Shown here piece by piece: positions 1 through 8,225 of a stretch of 64,000 bases of DNA (its first letter is position 1; every line of letters begins with the position of its first letter). Position numbers and translations under genes: made by a program. The notes beneath the pieces were generated by a model that ran no database searches, was not told the origin of the DNA, and saw nothing but the letters and a program-made list of their open reading frames with translations. The DNA is from Eutrophomonas brisbanensis. Its GTDB lineage: Bacteria; Pseudomonadota; Gammaproteobacteria; Burkholderiales; Eutrophovitaceae. Location of the stretch: positions 868,001 to 932,000 of the forward strand of contig JAYQIQ010000004.1 in the NCBI GenBank assembly GCA_038141705.1, read 5' to 3'.

Positions 1-239
1 GCGCAAGAATCTACAACGATTTTCAAATTCTGAGGCTTAACTGCAAATACCACAACGTTAGGATTAAAACCGCTGTCCTCGTACGCTGCAGCAGTTCGAA
101 CCCCAATCGCATCAAGCTTCGAGCGCGCTTCTTCAGAAATATCAACACTTAAAATATTATCTGCAGCAATTCCCTTGCTTAGCAGTCCACTGATGAGCGC
201 AGTGGCCATATTTCCGCCGCCGAGAAAAACGATTTTCAT
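1..239 (-). CDS. proC: Pyrroline-5-carboxylate reductase, N-terminal part (cut by window edge)
   Basis: Last step of proline synthesis: reduction of pyrroline-5-carboxylate to proline with NAD(P)H in the cytosol. The 79 residues visible start MKIVFLGGGNMATALISGL, a typical ProC Rossmann nucleotide-binding start. VVVFAVKPQNL follows near residue 67, the strand and loop normal in this family. The ATG at 239 fits the family start. The rest lies beyond the left edge. It is 46 bp downstream of yggS on the same strand, a common proteobacterial pairing that suggests co-transcription. Confidence 0.9.
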   Translation of the reverse strand, partial: MKIVFLGGGNMATALISGLLSKGIAADNILSVDISEEARSKLDAIGVRTAAAYEDSGFNPNVVVFAVKPQNLKIVVDSC

Positions 240-285
240 GGGGTCATCCATTTATTATTATTTAGTCTTCCTAGCATTCTACCGA

Positions 286-1005
286 TTAACGTCTAGTTCG
301 TTCTCCAAAAATCCCACGACCAATCCTAACCATTGTGGAGCCCTCCGCTATTGCTATATCCATATCATCGGACATGCCCATTGAGAGTGTATCTACGGGA
401 ATACCCGCAGCTCTTAAATCATCGCGCAGTGATCGCAGCTTTGCGAAACTCGCTTTGGTTTTTTCGGAGTCAGTCGTTGCCTCTGGGATTGTCATCAAAC
501 CTCTTAGTTTTAAATTTGGAAGTTTGATAATTTGCTCAGCGAGTGCTTTAACTTCAGACGGATTACAACCTTCCTTTGATAACTCTCCCGATACATTCAC
601 TTGCAAACAAACCTGTAGGGGCGCTCGATCAGCATCCCTCGCATCCGATAAGCGTTGTGCAATCTTTAATCGAGAAATCGAATGAACCCAATCGAAATGT
701 TCGGCAATAAGTGTGGTTTCATTACTCTGGATAGGACCAATAAAATGCCATTGGATATTCAAAGCGTTCAAGCTCAAGATCTTTTCAACCGCCTCTTGTA
801 CGTAGTTCTCCCCAAAAGCCTGCTGACCGACTTGATATGCCCGTTCAATCGCGGCGGCCGGAAATGTTTTACTCACTGCTATGAGCTGAGCTGATTCCTT
901 ATCCCTTCCATGAATCGCTAAATTATTTTCGAGCCGCTTTTGGCAATCGATTAAACGCGAAGGTATCGATTCAAAGCCTTGCAGATTGGAATTTGATATT
1001 TCCAT
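286..1005 (-). CDS. yggS: YggS/PROSC-family pyridoxal phosphate homeostasis protein
   Basis: Binds pyridoxal 5'-phosphate without known catalysis and helps balance the B6 pool and amino-acid metabolism. The 239-residue length is normal. AVSKTFP holds the expected PLP lysine at position 46. FGENYVQEA follows at about 64-72, and the C-terminal signatures SMGMSDD and RIGRGIFG bind the cofactor phosphate in this single-domain alanine-racemase-like barrel. The ATG start is clear. It sits between hemJ (19 bp upstream) and proC in a leftward string of five genes. Confidence 0.93.
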   Translation of the reverse strand: MEISNSNLQGFESIPSRLIDCQKRLENNLAIHGRDKESAQLIAVSKTFPAAAIERAYQVGQQAFGENYVQEAVEKILSLNALNIQWHFIGPIQSNETTLIAEHFDWVHSISRLKIAQRLSDARDADRAPLQVCLQVNVSGELSKEGCNPSEVKALAEQIIKLPNLKLRGLMTIPEATTDSEKTKASFAKLRSLRDDLRAAGIPVDTLSMGMSDDMDIAIAEGSTMVRIGRGIFGERTRR

Positions 1006-1024
1006 GATGCTTTGTTGATGAGAT

Positions 1025-1438
1025 TTAGAAGGGTTTTAACACCACCAAGAAAACAACGCCAACTAATATGAGAACCGGGAACTCATTGAACCACCGAAAC
1101 CAAACATGGGAACGCGCATTCTTATCTTCTTTAAACTCTTTAACGATTCGCCCACACCACAAGTGATACACCACCAAGACCGCAACAAGTGCTACCTTGA
1201 GGTGAATCCAGCCTCCAGAGAAACCGTATCCTTGCCATAACCAAACACCTGTGATGAGAGTAAGGAGCCCTCCTGGCGTCATAATTCCAAAGTAGAGTTT
1301 TCGTTCCATGACTTTGAAGCGCTCAAGACTAGGCGCATCGTTAGACATTGCGTGATATACAAATAAACGAGGCAAATAGAATAAGCCTGCAAACCAGGTC
1401 ACCATGAAAATGATATGAAGCGCTTTTAGGGTAAGCAT
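1025..1438 (-). CDS. hemJ: HemJ-type protoporphyrinogen IX oxidase
   Basis: An inner-membrane protein of 137 residues, the usual HemJ size, with about four transmembrane segments. HemJ oxidises protoporphyrinogen IX to protoporphyrin IX in haem synthesis in many bacteria lacking HemG or HemY. The first helix, LKALHIIFMVTWFAGLFYLP, carries the conserved histidine (residue 8). RLFVYHAM and a central ERKLYFGIMTPGGLLTL segment follow, all typical of this family (formerly UPF0093). The start is ATG. It is co-directional with the genes on both sides. Confidence 0.9.
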   Translation of the reverse strand: MLTLKALHIIFMVTWFAGLFYLPRLFVYHAMSNDAPSLERFKVMERKLYFGIMTPGGLLTLITGVWLWQGYGFSGGWIHLKVALVAVLVVYHLWCGRIVKEFKEDKNARSHVWFRWFNEFPVLILVGVVFLVVLKPF

Positions 1439-1466
1439 TTAGTATTTCGCTCCGTTTATTGTTCCA

Positions 1467-2084
1467 TTAGGTTAAATCTGTACACTGCTTTTGAACAACA
1501 TTTTGCAGACGAATCAGATCTCCATGGAAAAAATGGCCAGCTCCAGGAAAAACGATCACAGGCAAATGTTGCGGTCTCGCCCAATCATAAACATCCGTTA
1601 AAAGAACCACGTCATCCTCTTCACCATGAATCACTAAAGTATTGTCTGGCACATTCTCAACCGCAAATTTTCCAACCGCAGGTGCGATTAAAACTAATTT
1701 ATCAGGCGAGATGGTTTTAGCAGCCACAGATACCACATAGGTTCCGAATGAAAATCCTGCAAGAATTAACTTCTGTAGCGCATAACGTTCAGAGGCGTAT
1801 TTCTGTACCGCATAGAAGTCATCAAGCTCGCCTTTGCCTTCGTCGTAGACACCATCGCTTTTTCCAACTCCTCGAAAATTAAAGCGAACTGCAACATATC
1901 CTAAACTCAGAAATGATTTTGCTAAGGTTTGCACCACCTTGTTATCGAGTGTTCCGCCATACAGTGGGTGCGGGTGAGCAACAATTGCCAAGCCAACTGG
2001 GTTTTCTAGAGGCTCGGCAACCACCAACTCAAGATTGCCAGAAGGCCCGTCAATACAGAAACGATCTTCTTTACCACCCTTCAA
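1467..2084 (-). CDS. Alpha/beta hydrolase (COG2945-like)
   Basis: A small 205-residue alpha/beta hydrolase. HPHPLYGGTLDNKVV (37-51) and RFNFRGVGKSDG (67-78) are signatures of the COG2945 family. GFSFG at 110-114 supplies the nucleophile Ser112. An acidic pair near 157-158 (GEEDD) and His184 (GAGHFFHG) complete a likely triad. The substrate is unknown. The frame opens with TTG at 2084, one codon after an in-frame TAA, and this TTG overlaps the TGA of the upstream ferredoxin gene (TTGA). That indicates translational coupling and supports the start. Confidence 0.82.
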   Translation of the reverse strand: MKGGKEDRFCIDGPSGNLELVVAEPLENPVGLAIVAHPHPLYGGTLDNKVVQTLAKSFLSLGYVAVRFNFRGVGKSDGVYDEGKGELDDFYAVQKYASERYALQKLILAGFSFGTYVVSVAAKTISPDKLVLIAPAVGKFAVENVPDNTLVIHGEEDDVVLLTDVYDWARPQHLPVIVFPGAGHFFHGDLIRLQNVVQKQCTDLT

Positions 2085-2388
2085 AGCTTAAGCCTCTCAA
2101 CCACCTCTCCTTCGATGAGGTGCTTTTGGATAATTTCATCAATATCCGATTCATCGACAAACGTATACCAAGTCTCCTCTGGATAAACCACGAGGACTGG
2201 GCCTTCTTCGCAGCGATCTAGACAGCCCGCTTGATTTACTCGGACCTTTCCTCGACCAGATAAACCAAGTTTTTTATTTTCGCTTTTGCGTAGTCTCGAA
2301 CGGCCTGAGAGCCGTGGTCATTACAGGAAGGCCTTCCATCGTCGCGCTGATTGCAGCAGAAAAAAACATGATGTTTATAAAAACTCAT
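2081..2388 (-). CDS. Thioredoxin-like [2Fe-2S] ferredoxin, reading frame broken once
   Basis: Electron carrier of the COG3411 type. The first frame reads MSFYKHHVFFCCNQR, SCNDHG and AVRDYAKAKIKN. The second reads LGLSGRGKVRVNQAGCLDRC, EEGPVLVVYPEETWYTFVD and a C-terminal EGEVVERLKL. Cys11/12, Cys22 and the two cysteines of GCLDRC are the expected cluster ligands. The frame is lost in an A-run (T6 on the plus strand, 2270-2275). One extra A restores 102 residues, the normal size. The break sits exactly on A AAA AAC read in frame, so a -1 slip would also restore it. A base-call error is likelier, given similar breaks elsewhere. The stop overlaps the hydrolase start. Confidence 0.8.
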
Positions 2389-2420
2389 TATCCGTATCGA
2401 TCCCGTATTTACTCGCCCAA

Positions 2421-2426
2421 ATTATA
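2421..2426 (-). promoter_or_regulatory. Candidate -10 box for the ferredoxin-hydrolase-hemJ-yggS-proC string
   Basis: On the minus strand this hexamer is TATAAT, the exact sigma-70 -10 consensus. It lies 33 bp before the ferredoxin ATG, in the 133-bp divergent spacer shared with the DHH gene. No good -35 box stands at the right distance, so this rests mainly on the -10 match and position. Confidence 0.35.
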
Positions 2427-2521
2427 ACGGACTGGCAGGCGTCAGCTACTTTTTATGGCATCCAAGCGTAAGGTGGGCTGTAGTAACATAGATTTATGGA
2501 GTTACTTGGGTCAAAGAAGTC

Positions 2522-3469
2522 ATGATGGATTACGACGTCTTCAATGGTGATGCGGATGGCATTTGTGGGATCCTGCAATTGCGGCTCCACAGTCCACGCA
2601 AATCGACTCTGATCACAGGTGTTAAACGTGATGTTCAATTATTAGAGCAAGTTGACTCCGCTCGAAATATCACGGTCGTCGATATAGCGATGAGCGCCAA
2701 TACAGAGCCATTACAACGACTACTCGACGCTGGATCTCGAGTCGAATGGTTTGACCATCATTTCGCCGGCAACATCCCAGAACACAGCAACTTAACGCCC
2801 CATATCGATACAAGTCCCGAGGTGTGTAGCAGTGTAATTATCGACAAGGCGCTTGGGGGCACTTTCCGACACTGGGCCGTTGTCGCTGCCTTTGGAGATA
2901 ACCTAATCGCTACCGCAAAAACTTTAGCTAAAAGTTTAGGGCTAACGACCTCAACCCGAGACTCATACCAAGAGTTGGGGCAATGTATAAATTACAACGC
3001 ATATGGAAATACATTGGACGACCTTACTGTGAAACCAGCAGATCTGCTTTCGGAACTAGAAGCTGCAAAGACCCCCTTACAGTTTCTTCAAGAATTTGAT
3101 ACTTTTCCTAGGATAAAACATCAAATGAAAGACGATCTCACCCGCGCCGAATCTCTAACGATTGAGAACACGTCAAAGAGGGTTCGAACTGTTCTCCTTC
3201 CCGATGGTGCTTGGAGCAGAAGGGTTTTGGGCACGTATGCAAACACCTTAAGTCAGTCACATCCAGATCATGCACACGTACTACTGTCCAAGACTGGAGG
3301 AAGGTACGTGGCGAGTTTACGCGCGCCAATAAATGAGCCTTTTGGAGTTCATGAAGTTGCTCGGCTTTTTACAACTGGCGGCGGTAGAGAAGCTTCAGCG
3401 GGGGTGAACGCTTTGGCTGAAGACGACATTAGCAAGCTTTTAGTAGAGATGGAGAAACGCTATGGATAA
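2522..3469 (+). CDS. DHH/DHHA1-family phosphoesterase-like protein
   Basis: A 315-residue soluble protein. FNGDADG (7-13), a conserved aspartate in VVDIAMS (about 54) and WFDHH (76-80) are the metal-binding motifs of DHH phosphoesterases (RecJ/NrnA superfamily). Near the C-terminus, TTGGGREASAG is the glycine-rich DHHA1 substrate-binding motif. Relatives hydrolyse small nucleotides or single-stranded nucleic acid, but the substrate here cannot be read from sequence. Two ATGs (2522, 2525) are possible, with a weak purine tract AAAGAAG before them. It converges with acr3. Confidence 0.8.
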   Translation: MMDYDVFNGDADGICGILQLRLHSPRKSTLITGVKRDVQLLEQVDSARNITVVDIAMSANTEPLQRLLDAGSRVEWFDHHFAGNIPEHSNLTPHIDTSPEVCSSVIIDKALGGTFRHWAVVAAFGDNLIATAKTLAKSLGLTTSTRDSYQELGQCINYNAYGNTLDDLTVKPADLLSELEAAKTPLQFLQEFDTFPRIKHQMKDDLTRAESLTIENTSKRVRTVLLPDGAWSRRVLGTYANTLSQSHPDHAHVLLSKTGGRYVASLRAPINEPFGVHEVARLFTTGGGREASAGVNALAEDDISKLLVEMEKRYG

Positions 3470-3503
3470 AAATATCTTGGCATCTAAGTGCCCAAGTAAA
3501 GGT

Positions 3504-4553
3504 TTATCTCACTTGCTCAAAATACCGAGATCTAAAATATAGCGCCAGAGATACCAAGGCAATCATTATAGGGACCTCGACAAGCGGTCCAATCACAGCG
3601 GCAAACGCTGCACCAGAATTAATTCCAAACGCCCCAATTGCAACAGCAATTGCAAGTTCAAAATTATTACTCGCAGCGGTAAAAGAGAGCGTGCAACAAC
3701 GTCGATAGTCAATAGCTGCTTTTTTAGTAAGTAGAAAAGTGACTAAGAACATTCCTGCAAAAAATATTATCAAGGGTATTGCGATTGTTATAACGTCCAT
3801 TGGGATAGATACAATTAATCCGCCCTTCAGACTAAACATCACTACGATCGTAAATAGTAAAGCAATGAGTGTGAGCTTCCCAATGCGCGGAACAATGTTT
3901 TCCTCATACCAATCTGGACTTACGAATCTCAGAAAAATAAAACGCGTGCCTACCCCTGCGATGAATGGAATACCAAGATAAACAAATACCGTTTTTGAGA
4001 TTTCTTGAATACTGATCGACAGCTGCGTAGCTTCTATCCCAAAATATGGCGGCATTACCGTCAGAAAGAAGTACGCCCAGACACTAAAAAATAGAACTTG
4101 AAAGAACGCATTAAACGCAACAAGCGCTGCCGCGTATTCGGCCGACCCTCCCGCCAAATCGTTCCAAACAATCACCATTGCAATACACGGAGCAATTCCA
4201 ATTAAGATCAGACCAATAAAATACTCAGGTTGATCTGGGACGAACGTTACGGCCAGAAAAAACATCAAAGTCGGCGCCACAATCCAATTTAGCAAAAATG
4301 CCATCCCAAATATCTTGCGGTCTCGGATCACTTTCGGTAATTCCTCATACCGCACCTTCGCAAATGGGGGATACATCATAAGAATTAATCCAATCGCAAT
4401 CGGAATGTTGGTAGTTCCGACTTGAAAGGAATCGATAAACAATTCAATTTGAGGGAAAACATATCCTAGTGCAATACCGAGGATCATCGCCGAGAAGATC
4501 CAAACGGTTAGATACCGATCTAGGAATGAAAGGTTTGCGCTGACTTCTTTCAT
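3504..4553 (-). CDS. acr3: ACR3-type arsenite efflux permease
   Basis: Inner-membrane carrier that exports arsenite (possibly antimonite). The 349-residue protein has about ten hydrophobic helices. Helix 4 contains IGIAPCIAMVIVWNDLAGG, whose cysteine is essential in studied ACR3 proteins. Late in the sequence IGPLVEVPIMI carries the conserved glutamate. An upstream in-frame ATG exists, but the ATG at 4553 gives the usual ACR3 N-terminus and overlaps the arsC stop (ATGA), so I chose it. arsC makes the arsenite this pump removes. No arsR repressor is visible nearby. Confidence 0.92.
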   Translation of the reverse strand: MKEVSANLSFLDRYLTVWIFSAMILGIALGYVFPQIELFIDSFQVGTTNIPIAIGLILMMYPPFAKVRYEELPKVIRDRKIFGMAFLLNWIVAPTLMFFLAVTFVPDQPEYFIGLILIGIAPCIAMVIVWNDLAGGSAEYAAALVAFNAFFQVLFFSVWAYFFLTVMPPYFGIEATQLSISIQEISKTVFVYLGIPFIAGVGTRFIFLRFVSPDWYEENIVPRIGKLTLIALLFTIVVMFSLKGGLIVSIPMDVITIAIPLIIFFAGMFLVTFLLTKKAAIDYRRCCTLSFTAASNNFELAIAVAIGAFGINSGAAFAAVIGPLVEVPIMIALVSLALYFRSRYFEQVR

Positions 4554-5032
4554 GATTTCCCCAATAACCGTAAATGATTTTCGATATCGCCCGATGACAT
4601 AGTCGCTAGAGGCATTGAGCACAATACTTGTATTCGACGCGTTAATTCAGTCGCTACCAGACGGAACGCAGCTCGTTTGGCATTTTCGTCCCCTGTTACT
4701 TGTGAAGGGTCTTCGAACCCCCAATGCGCGCTCGTCCGATTACCCGGCCAGATCGGGCAAACCTCGTTGGCCGCATTATCACAAACAGTAATGATGAAAT
4801 CCATCTGGGGTGAACCAACTTTTGCAAACTCATCCCAACTTTTCGAATACAGGTTTTCTCGACTAACTCCAAGTTCATCTGCAATTTCTAATGCAAAAGG
4901 ATTTATTTTCCCACTCGGATCCGAGCCAGCCGAGAACCCCTTAAACATACCCTTTGATTGACTCAAGGCTACGACTTCCCCCAGGACCGAACGAGCAGAA
5001 TTATGAGTGCACAAGAAAAGAATGTTATACAT
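4550..5032 (-). CDS. arsC: Arsenate reductase, low-molecular-weight phosphatase type
   Basis: Reduces arsenate to arsenite so that ACR3 can expel it. The 160-residue protein starts MYNILFLCTHNSARS. The CX5R phosphate/arsenate loop is Cys8-Arg14, and the general-acid aspartate is in FEDPS near 108. Further cysteines at about 84 and 92 (VCDNAANEVCP) could take part in the redox relay. Whether thioredoxin or glutathione/glutaredoxin is the donor cannot be told. It overlaps acr3 by four bases. The 120 bp upstream probably holds the promoter, but no convincing ArsR operator was found. Confidence 0.93.
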   Translation of the reverse strand: MYNILFLCTHNSARSVLGEVVALSQSKGMFKGFSAGSDPSGKINPFALEIADELGVSRENLYSKSWDEFAKVGSPQMDFIITVCDNAANEVCPIWPGNRTSAHWGFEDPSQVTGDENAKRAAFRLVATELTRRIQVLCSMPLATMSSGDIENHLRLLGKS

Positions 5033-5152
5033 AATCTGTTCCGAATTCTTTTAGAGATTGAGGGCTGTCGGTCAGTGATTTCAGTGCAATGCTCGGAAAT
5101 TAAACTATACAACCTATCATTAGTTAAAAAACCGATAGCTTTTTTTCTTATC

Positions 5153-5183
5153 AAAAAAAACTGCCAGCTTTTTCTGCTGGCAG
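5153..5183 (-). terminator. Rho-independent terminator of the porin gene
   Basis: Read on the minus strand, CTGCCAGC pairs perfectly with GCTGGCAG around a short A-rich loop, followed directly by eight T residues. It lies 30 bp past the porin stop codon and separates the strong porin transcript from arsC-acr3. Confidence 0.85.
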
Positions 5184-5213
5184 TCAAATCAACTTAAAAG
5201 GAAAATTACAGTC

Positions 5214-6527
5214 TTAGAAGTCCAACTGTGTTCGCAAGATATAAGCATCTTCTTGAGTTGTGCCGTAATCAGTACTAATAGCATTTAAAATGAACCGAAC
5301 TTTATGGTTAGGAATCCACTTGATGCCATAGGTCGTTGATGAACCACCGCTTCGGGTACCACTACCTCCGAGCGCAGCATCTACGTCAAAGGTAGATTTT
5401 CTAACACCGATTTCCCATGCCCCTATACCGCCGTTGCCAAACGGAGAATTAGGCTTGATCGCCTTCATGCCTCCAAGGCTATAGTTATCTGCGTATCGCT
5501 CACCAGTTATTAGGTAATTCAAAGCAATGTAATCTGTGGTAATCGCACCATTGGTTGAACTATATTCAATGTTGTATTCATTTCTTTCTGCCTGGAGCTT
5601 GATGTTGTCCCACATTGCAGACATGCCAACGTTAGTGAAAGTATCCTTAGAATCAACCGTTGGTTGAGTGGTATCCCATCCCTTAGTGGAATTTTTCATT
5701 TCGTTTGATACATCTTTCGCGTTTCCAGCTGGATTATTGACGATAGCGCGAGCGATATCGAAGTGAACCACCTTTCCAGTTTTTTTACCCGCGTCTCCGG
5801 TCATATTGTAGGCAAGCCTTACTACCTTACCCTTGCCATTGTTGTCATCGTCATCTTTTGCGTTTCCATTAAAATATCCGACCGCGTAAGCGAAGTGATT
5901 TTTTATAGGCTCACCAAAAACTGAAACACCGCGGTCTTTACCAATAACCATTTTATTTATGAGTGAGCGCTCTACAAAGTCAGTAAATCTCGAGCTAGTA
6001 ATTTCCTCAAAGCTGTAGGAGAATTTTTGCGAACCGATTCTTACATGAGCGTTTTTGTTTCCAGCGTACTCGATAAATGCATATTCAACGGCATCGTCAT
6101 CGAAGTTTTTTGTTAACTCATATTTCCAATCGCCATAAACGTGACCCTTGATGCCAAAATACAATCGACGAATGTCCATAGCGTCTGTACCGGTACTGGT
6201 TGAGTCGTAGTCTCGGTAATCTTGTTGGATTCGACCAGCTATCTGGAACCCAAACTGTCCATCTTTAGATTTACATTTATATCCGTCTTTATAGCCACAA
6301 GAAATTTTATTTGGGTCGTTGTCTTTAGCAGCCTCGGCAGCAGCTTCTCTTCGCTCCTCCTTCGCCTCTTTGCTTAGTTCTGCATAATCTTCGTCGTTAA
6401 GCACGCCAAGCTCATACAGCTTATCTATAACGCTCGATGTATCCGCAAATGCGGGTGCGCTAAATCCAGCGAAGATCGCTAAACAAACACTAGCTATCGT
6501 TAGTTTGCTCAATTTAATAATGGCCAC
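5214..6527 (-). CDS. OprP/OprO-type phosphate-selective porin
   Basis: A 437-residue outer-membrane beta-barrel. The N-terminus is a signal peptide ending APAFA (cleavage near 29). A charged, probably coiled-coil stretch follows (LGVLNDEDYAELSKEAKEE), as in OprP trimers. Then come alternating strands such as FQIAGRIQQDYRDYD and the C-terminal LRTQLDF with a final phenylalanine, the barrel-assembly signal. OprP-type porins carry phosphate or polyphosphate under starvation. The start is GTG at 6527 behind a strong AAGGAGAGG. A PhoB-type promoter lies upstream and a terminator downstream, so it is a single-gene unit. Phosphate specificity is inferred from family and promoter. Confidence 0.85.
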   Translation of the reverse strand: MAIIKLSKLTIASVCLAIFAGFSAPAFADTSSVIDKLYELGVLNDEDYAELSKEAKEERREAAAEAAKDNDPNKISCGYKDGYKCKSKDGQFGFQIAGRIQQDYRDYDSTSTGTDAMDIRRLYFGIKGHVYGDWKYELTKNFDDDAVEYAFIEYAGNKNAHVRIGSQKFSYSFEEITSSRFTDFVERSLINKMVIGKDRGVSVFGEPIKNHFAYAVGYFNGNAKDDDDNNGKGKVVRLAYNMTGDAGKKTGKVVHFDIARAIVNNPAGNAKDVSNEMKNSTKGWDTTQPTVDSKDTFTNVGMSAMWDNIKLQAERNEYNIEYSSTNGAITTDYIALNYLITGERYADNYSLGGMKAIKPNSPFGNGGIGAWEIGVRKSTFDVDAALGGSGTRSGGSSTTYGIKWIPNHKVRFILNAISTDYGTTQEDAYILRTQLDF

Positions 6528-6561
6528 TTGCCTCTCCTTAATATAGATCTGACTAATTCTT

Positions 6562-6615
6562 TTGGGGCGCTCATGTTGATCACCAAATGAGGTCTGAAAA
6601 CCACCAACGCCCCAA
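6562..6615. repeat. Inverted repeat in the porin 5' leader
   Basis: TTGGGGCG (6562-6569) is perfectly complementary to CGCCCCAA (6608-6615), with 38 bases between. If transcription starts about 7 bp after the proposed -10 box, both arms lie inside the roughly 95-base untranslated leader. They could fold into a large stem-loop ahead of the ribosome binding site. Function is unknown. Confidence 0.5.
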
Positions 6616-6628
6616 TCAATGACATTGG

Positions 6629-6662
6629 ATATTAGGGATTGTTTGTTACAGTTTCGTTACTT
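6629..6662 (-). promoter_or_regulatory. PhoB box and -10 of the porin promoter
   Basis: On the minus strand AAGTAAC (6662-6656) and CTGTAAC (6651-6645) form two 7-bp direct repeats with a 4-bp spacer, the Pho-box layout (consensus CTGTCAT, N4, repeat). Ten bases later comes TAATAT (6634-6629) as the -10 box. The same repeats, spacing and hexamer occur before phoB at 10066-10099. I infer activation by phosphorylated PhoB under phosphate limitation. Confidence 0.72.
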
Positions 6663-6700
6663 AGAAAAGATTGTTGCTAGGCCGCAACAACGAAAGAGGT

Positions 6701-8220
6701 CTAGATCGAGAGCCCCAGAATAAGCAAAAAAACAGCCAGCGCCAGACCCGCTACGGCATACCTTAACTGTTTGTTTTCTTTGTGAATTTTTTCTATTAAA
6801 TGATCGTTACTTATCCCGGATGCTTCAGATTTTTGGCTAAGGAACTCCTCGATCAGCCGTGGCAGACGGGGTAGGGTCGACGCCCAAAGCGGAGCTTCTT
6901 TTTTCAGATTTTTAATAAATCCCCGAAGCCCGATTTGCTCTTTCATCCAACGCTCAAGAAACGGTTTAGCGGTCTTCCAAAGATCGAGATTCGGGTCCAA
7001 CTCCCTCCCAATACCTTCAATGTTTAGCAGCGTCTTTTGTAGTAACACCAGCTGCGGTTGAATCTCCACATTAAATTGTCGAGCGGCATGGAAAGGGTTA
7101 AGGAGTAATTTTCCTAAGGAAATTTCTTTCAACGGTTTATCAAAAATCGGCTCGCAAATGGAGCGGATCGTTGCTTCGAACTCGTCGACACGAGTATCCG
7201 CAGGGACCCACCCCGCATCCACGTGTGCTTGCGCAACCCCGTGATAATCTCGCCGGAAGAAGGCTAGGAAATTCTGTGCAAGATAATTTTTATCGACTTC
7301 ATTAAGCGTTCCCATAATCCCGAAGTCGAGCGCGATGTAACGCCCATCGAGATCCACGAGAATATTTCCTGGGTGCATATCCGCGTGAAAGAATCCATCT
7401 CGAAATACTTGTGTAAAAAAGATTTCCACTCCAGCAGCAGACAACTTTTCGAGATCAATATTATTTTCACGCAATCGATCCATCTTGCTAATCGGTATGC
7501 CTGCCATGCGCTCCATAACCATGACCTTGGTGCCACAAAAATCCCAATACACCTCTGGCACACGCAACAGCGAAGAATCTTCAAAGTTTCTTCTGAGCTG
7601 GCTAGCACTGGCAGCCTCACGCATCAAATCCAGTTCATAACGAAGATGCTTACGGAATTCATTTACCACCTCACGTGGTTTCAAACGTTTTCCATCGACG
7701 AGTGTACGCTCCGCAAACGTTGCTGCAAGATCCAAAAGCGCGATATCTTTTTCAATGGTCTTAAAGATATTTGGCCGAAGAATCTTCACAGCCACATCTC
7801 GACCATCTGCAAGCGTCGCGAAATGAACCTGCGCGACAGAGGCACTCGCGACGGGACTCATATCAAAAGACTGGAATATGTCCTTAGCTCTCCCCCATAC
7901 GTCTCTTCAAGGATGCTGGTCACCTCATCTGCAGGAAACGGTTCTACTCGATCTTGAAGCAGCGCAAGTTCATCCGCGATATCCAGCGGAATCATATCTC
8001 GACGAGTCGATAGAACCTGGCCAAACTTAACAAAAATCGGTCCTAGTGTTTGTAACGCAAGTCGCAGGCGTTCCCCGCGCGGCCGGTTTAGATTTCTTGC
8101 AAAGAAAAGGATACGAATCAGAAAGCGAACAAACCGTAAGGATCGCGTGGAACTCGCGTACTCATCTAACCCGAACTGGATCGCCACACGCGCAATATGG
8201 AGAAAACGAAAAATCAACAT
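6701..8220 (-). CDS. ubiB: UbiB, ABC1/ADCK kinase-like protein of ubiquinone synthesis, frame broken once
   Basis: Membrane-associated atypical kinase/ATPase needed for ubiquinone synthesis. Motifs in order: FVKFGQVLSTRRDMIP (the KxGQ region), VASASVAQVHFA (A-rich loop replacing the P-loop), HADMHPGNILVDL (catalytic loop) and ALDFGIMG (metal-binding DFG). A hydrophobic tail, AVAGLALAVFLLILGL, anchors it. The frame breaks near 7873-7878. Adding one T to TATTCC gives TYFQSFDMSPVASAS and a 506-residue protein, normal for UbiB. It lies 5 bp downstream of ubiJ in the ubiE-ubiJ-ubiB order. Confidence 0.92.
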
Positions 8221-8225
8221 GGGCG

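Noticed and set aside
3476..3496. Hairpin between the convergent DHH gene and acr3 as a terminator
   Set aside because: The stem is imperfect (CTTGGCA with TGCCCAAG) and no T-tract follows on either strand.
5033..5152. ArsR operator upstream of arsC
   Set aside because: Only a weak near-palindrome (AACTA-N5-AGGTT) was found, not enough to support a site.
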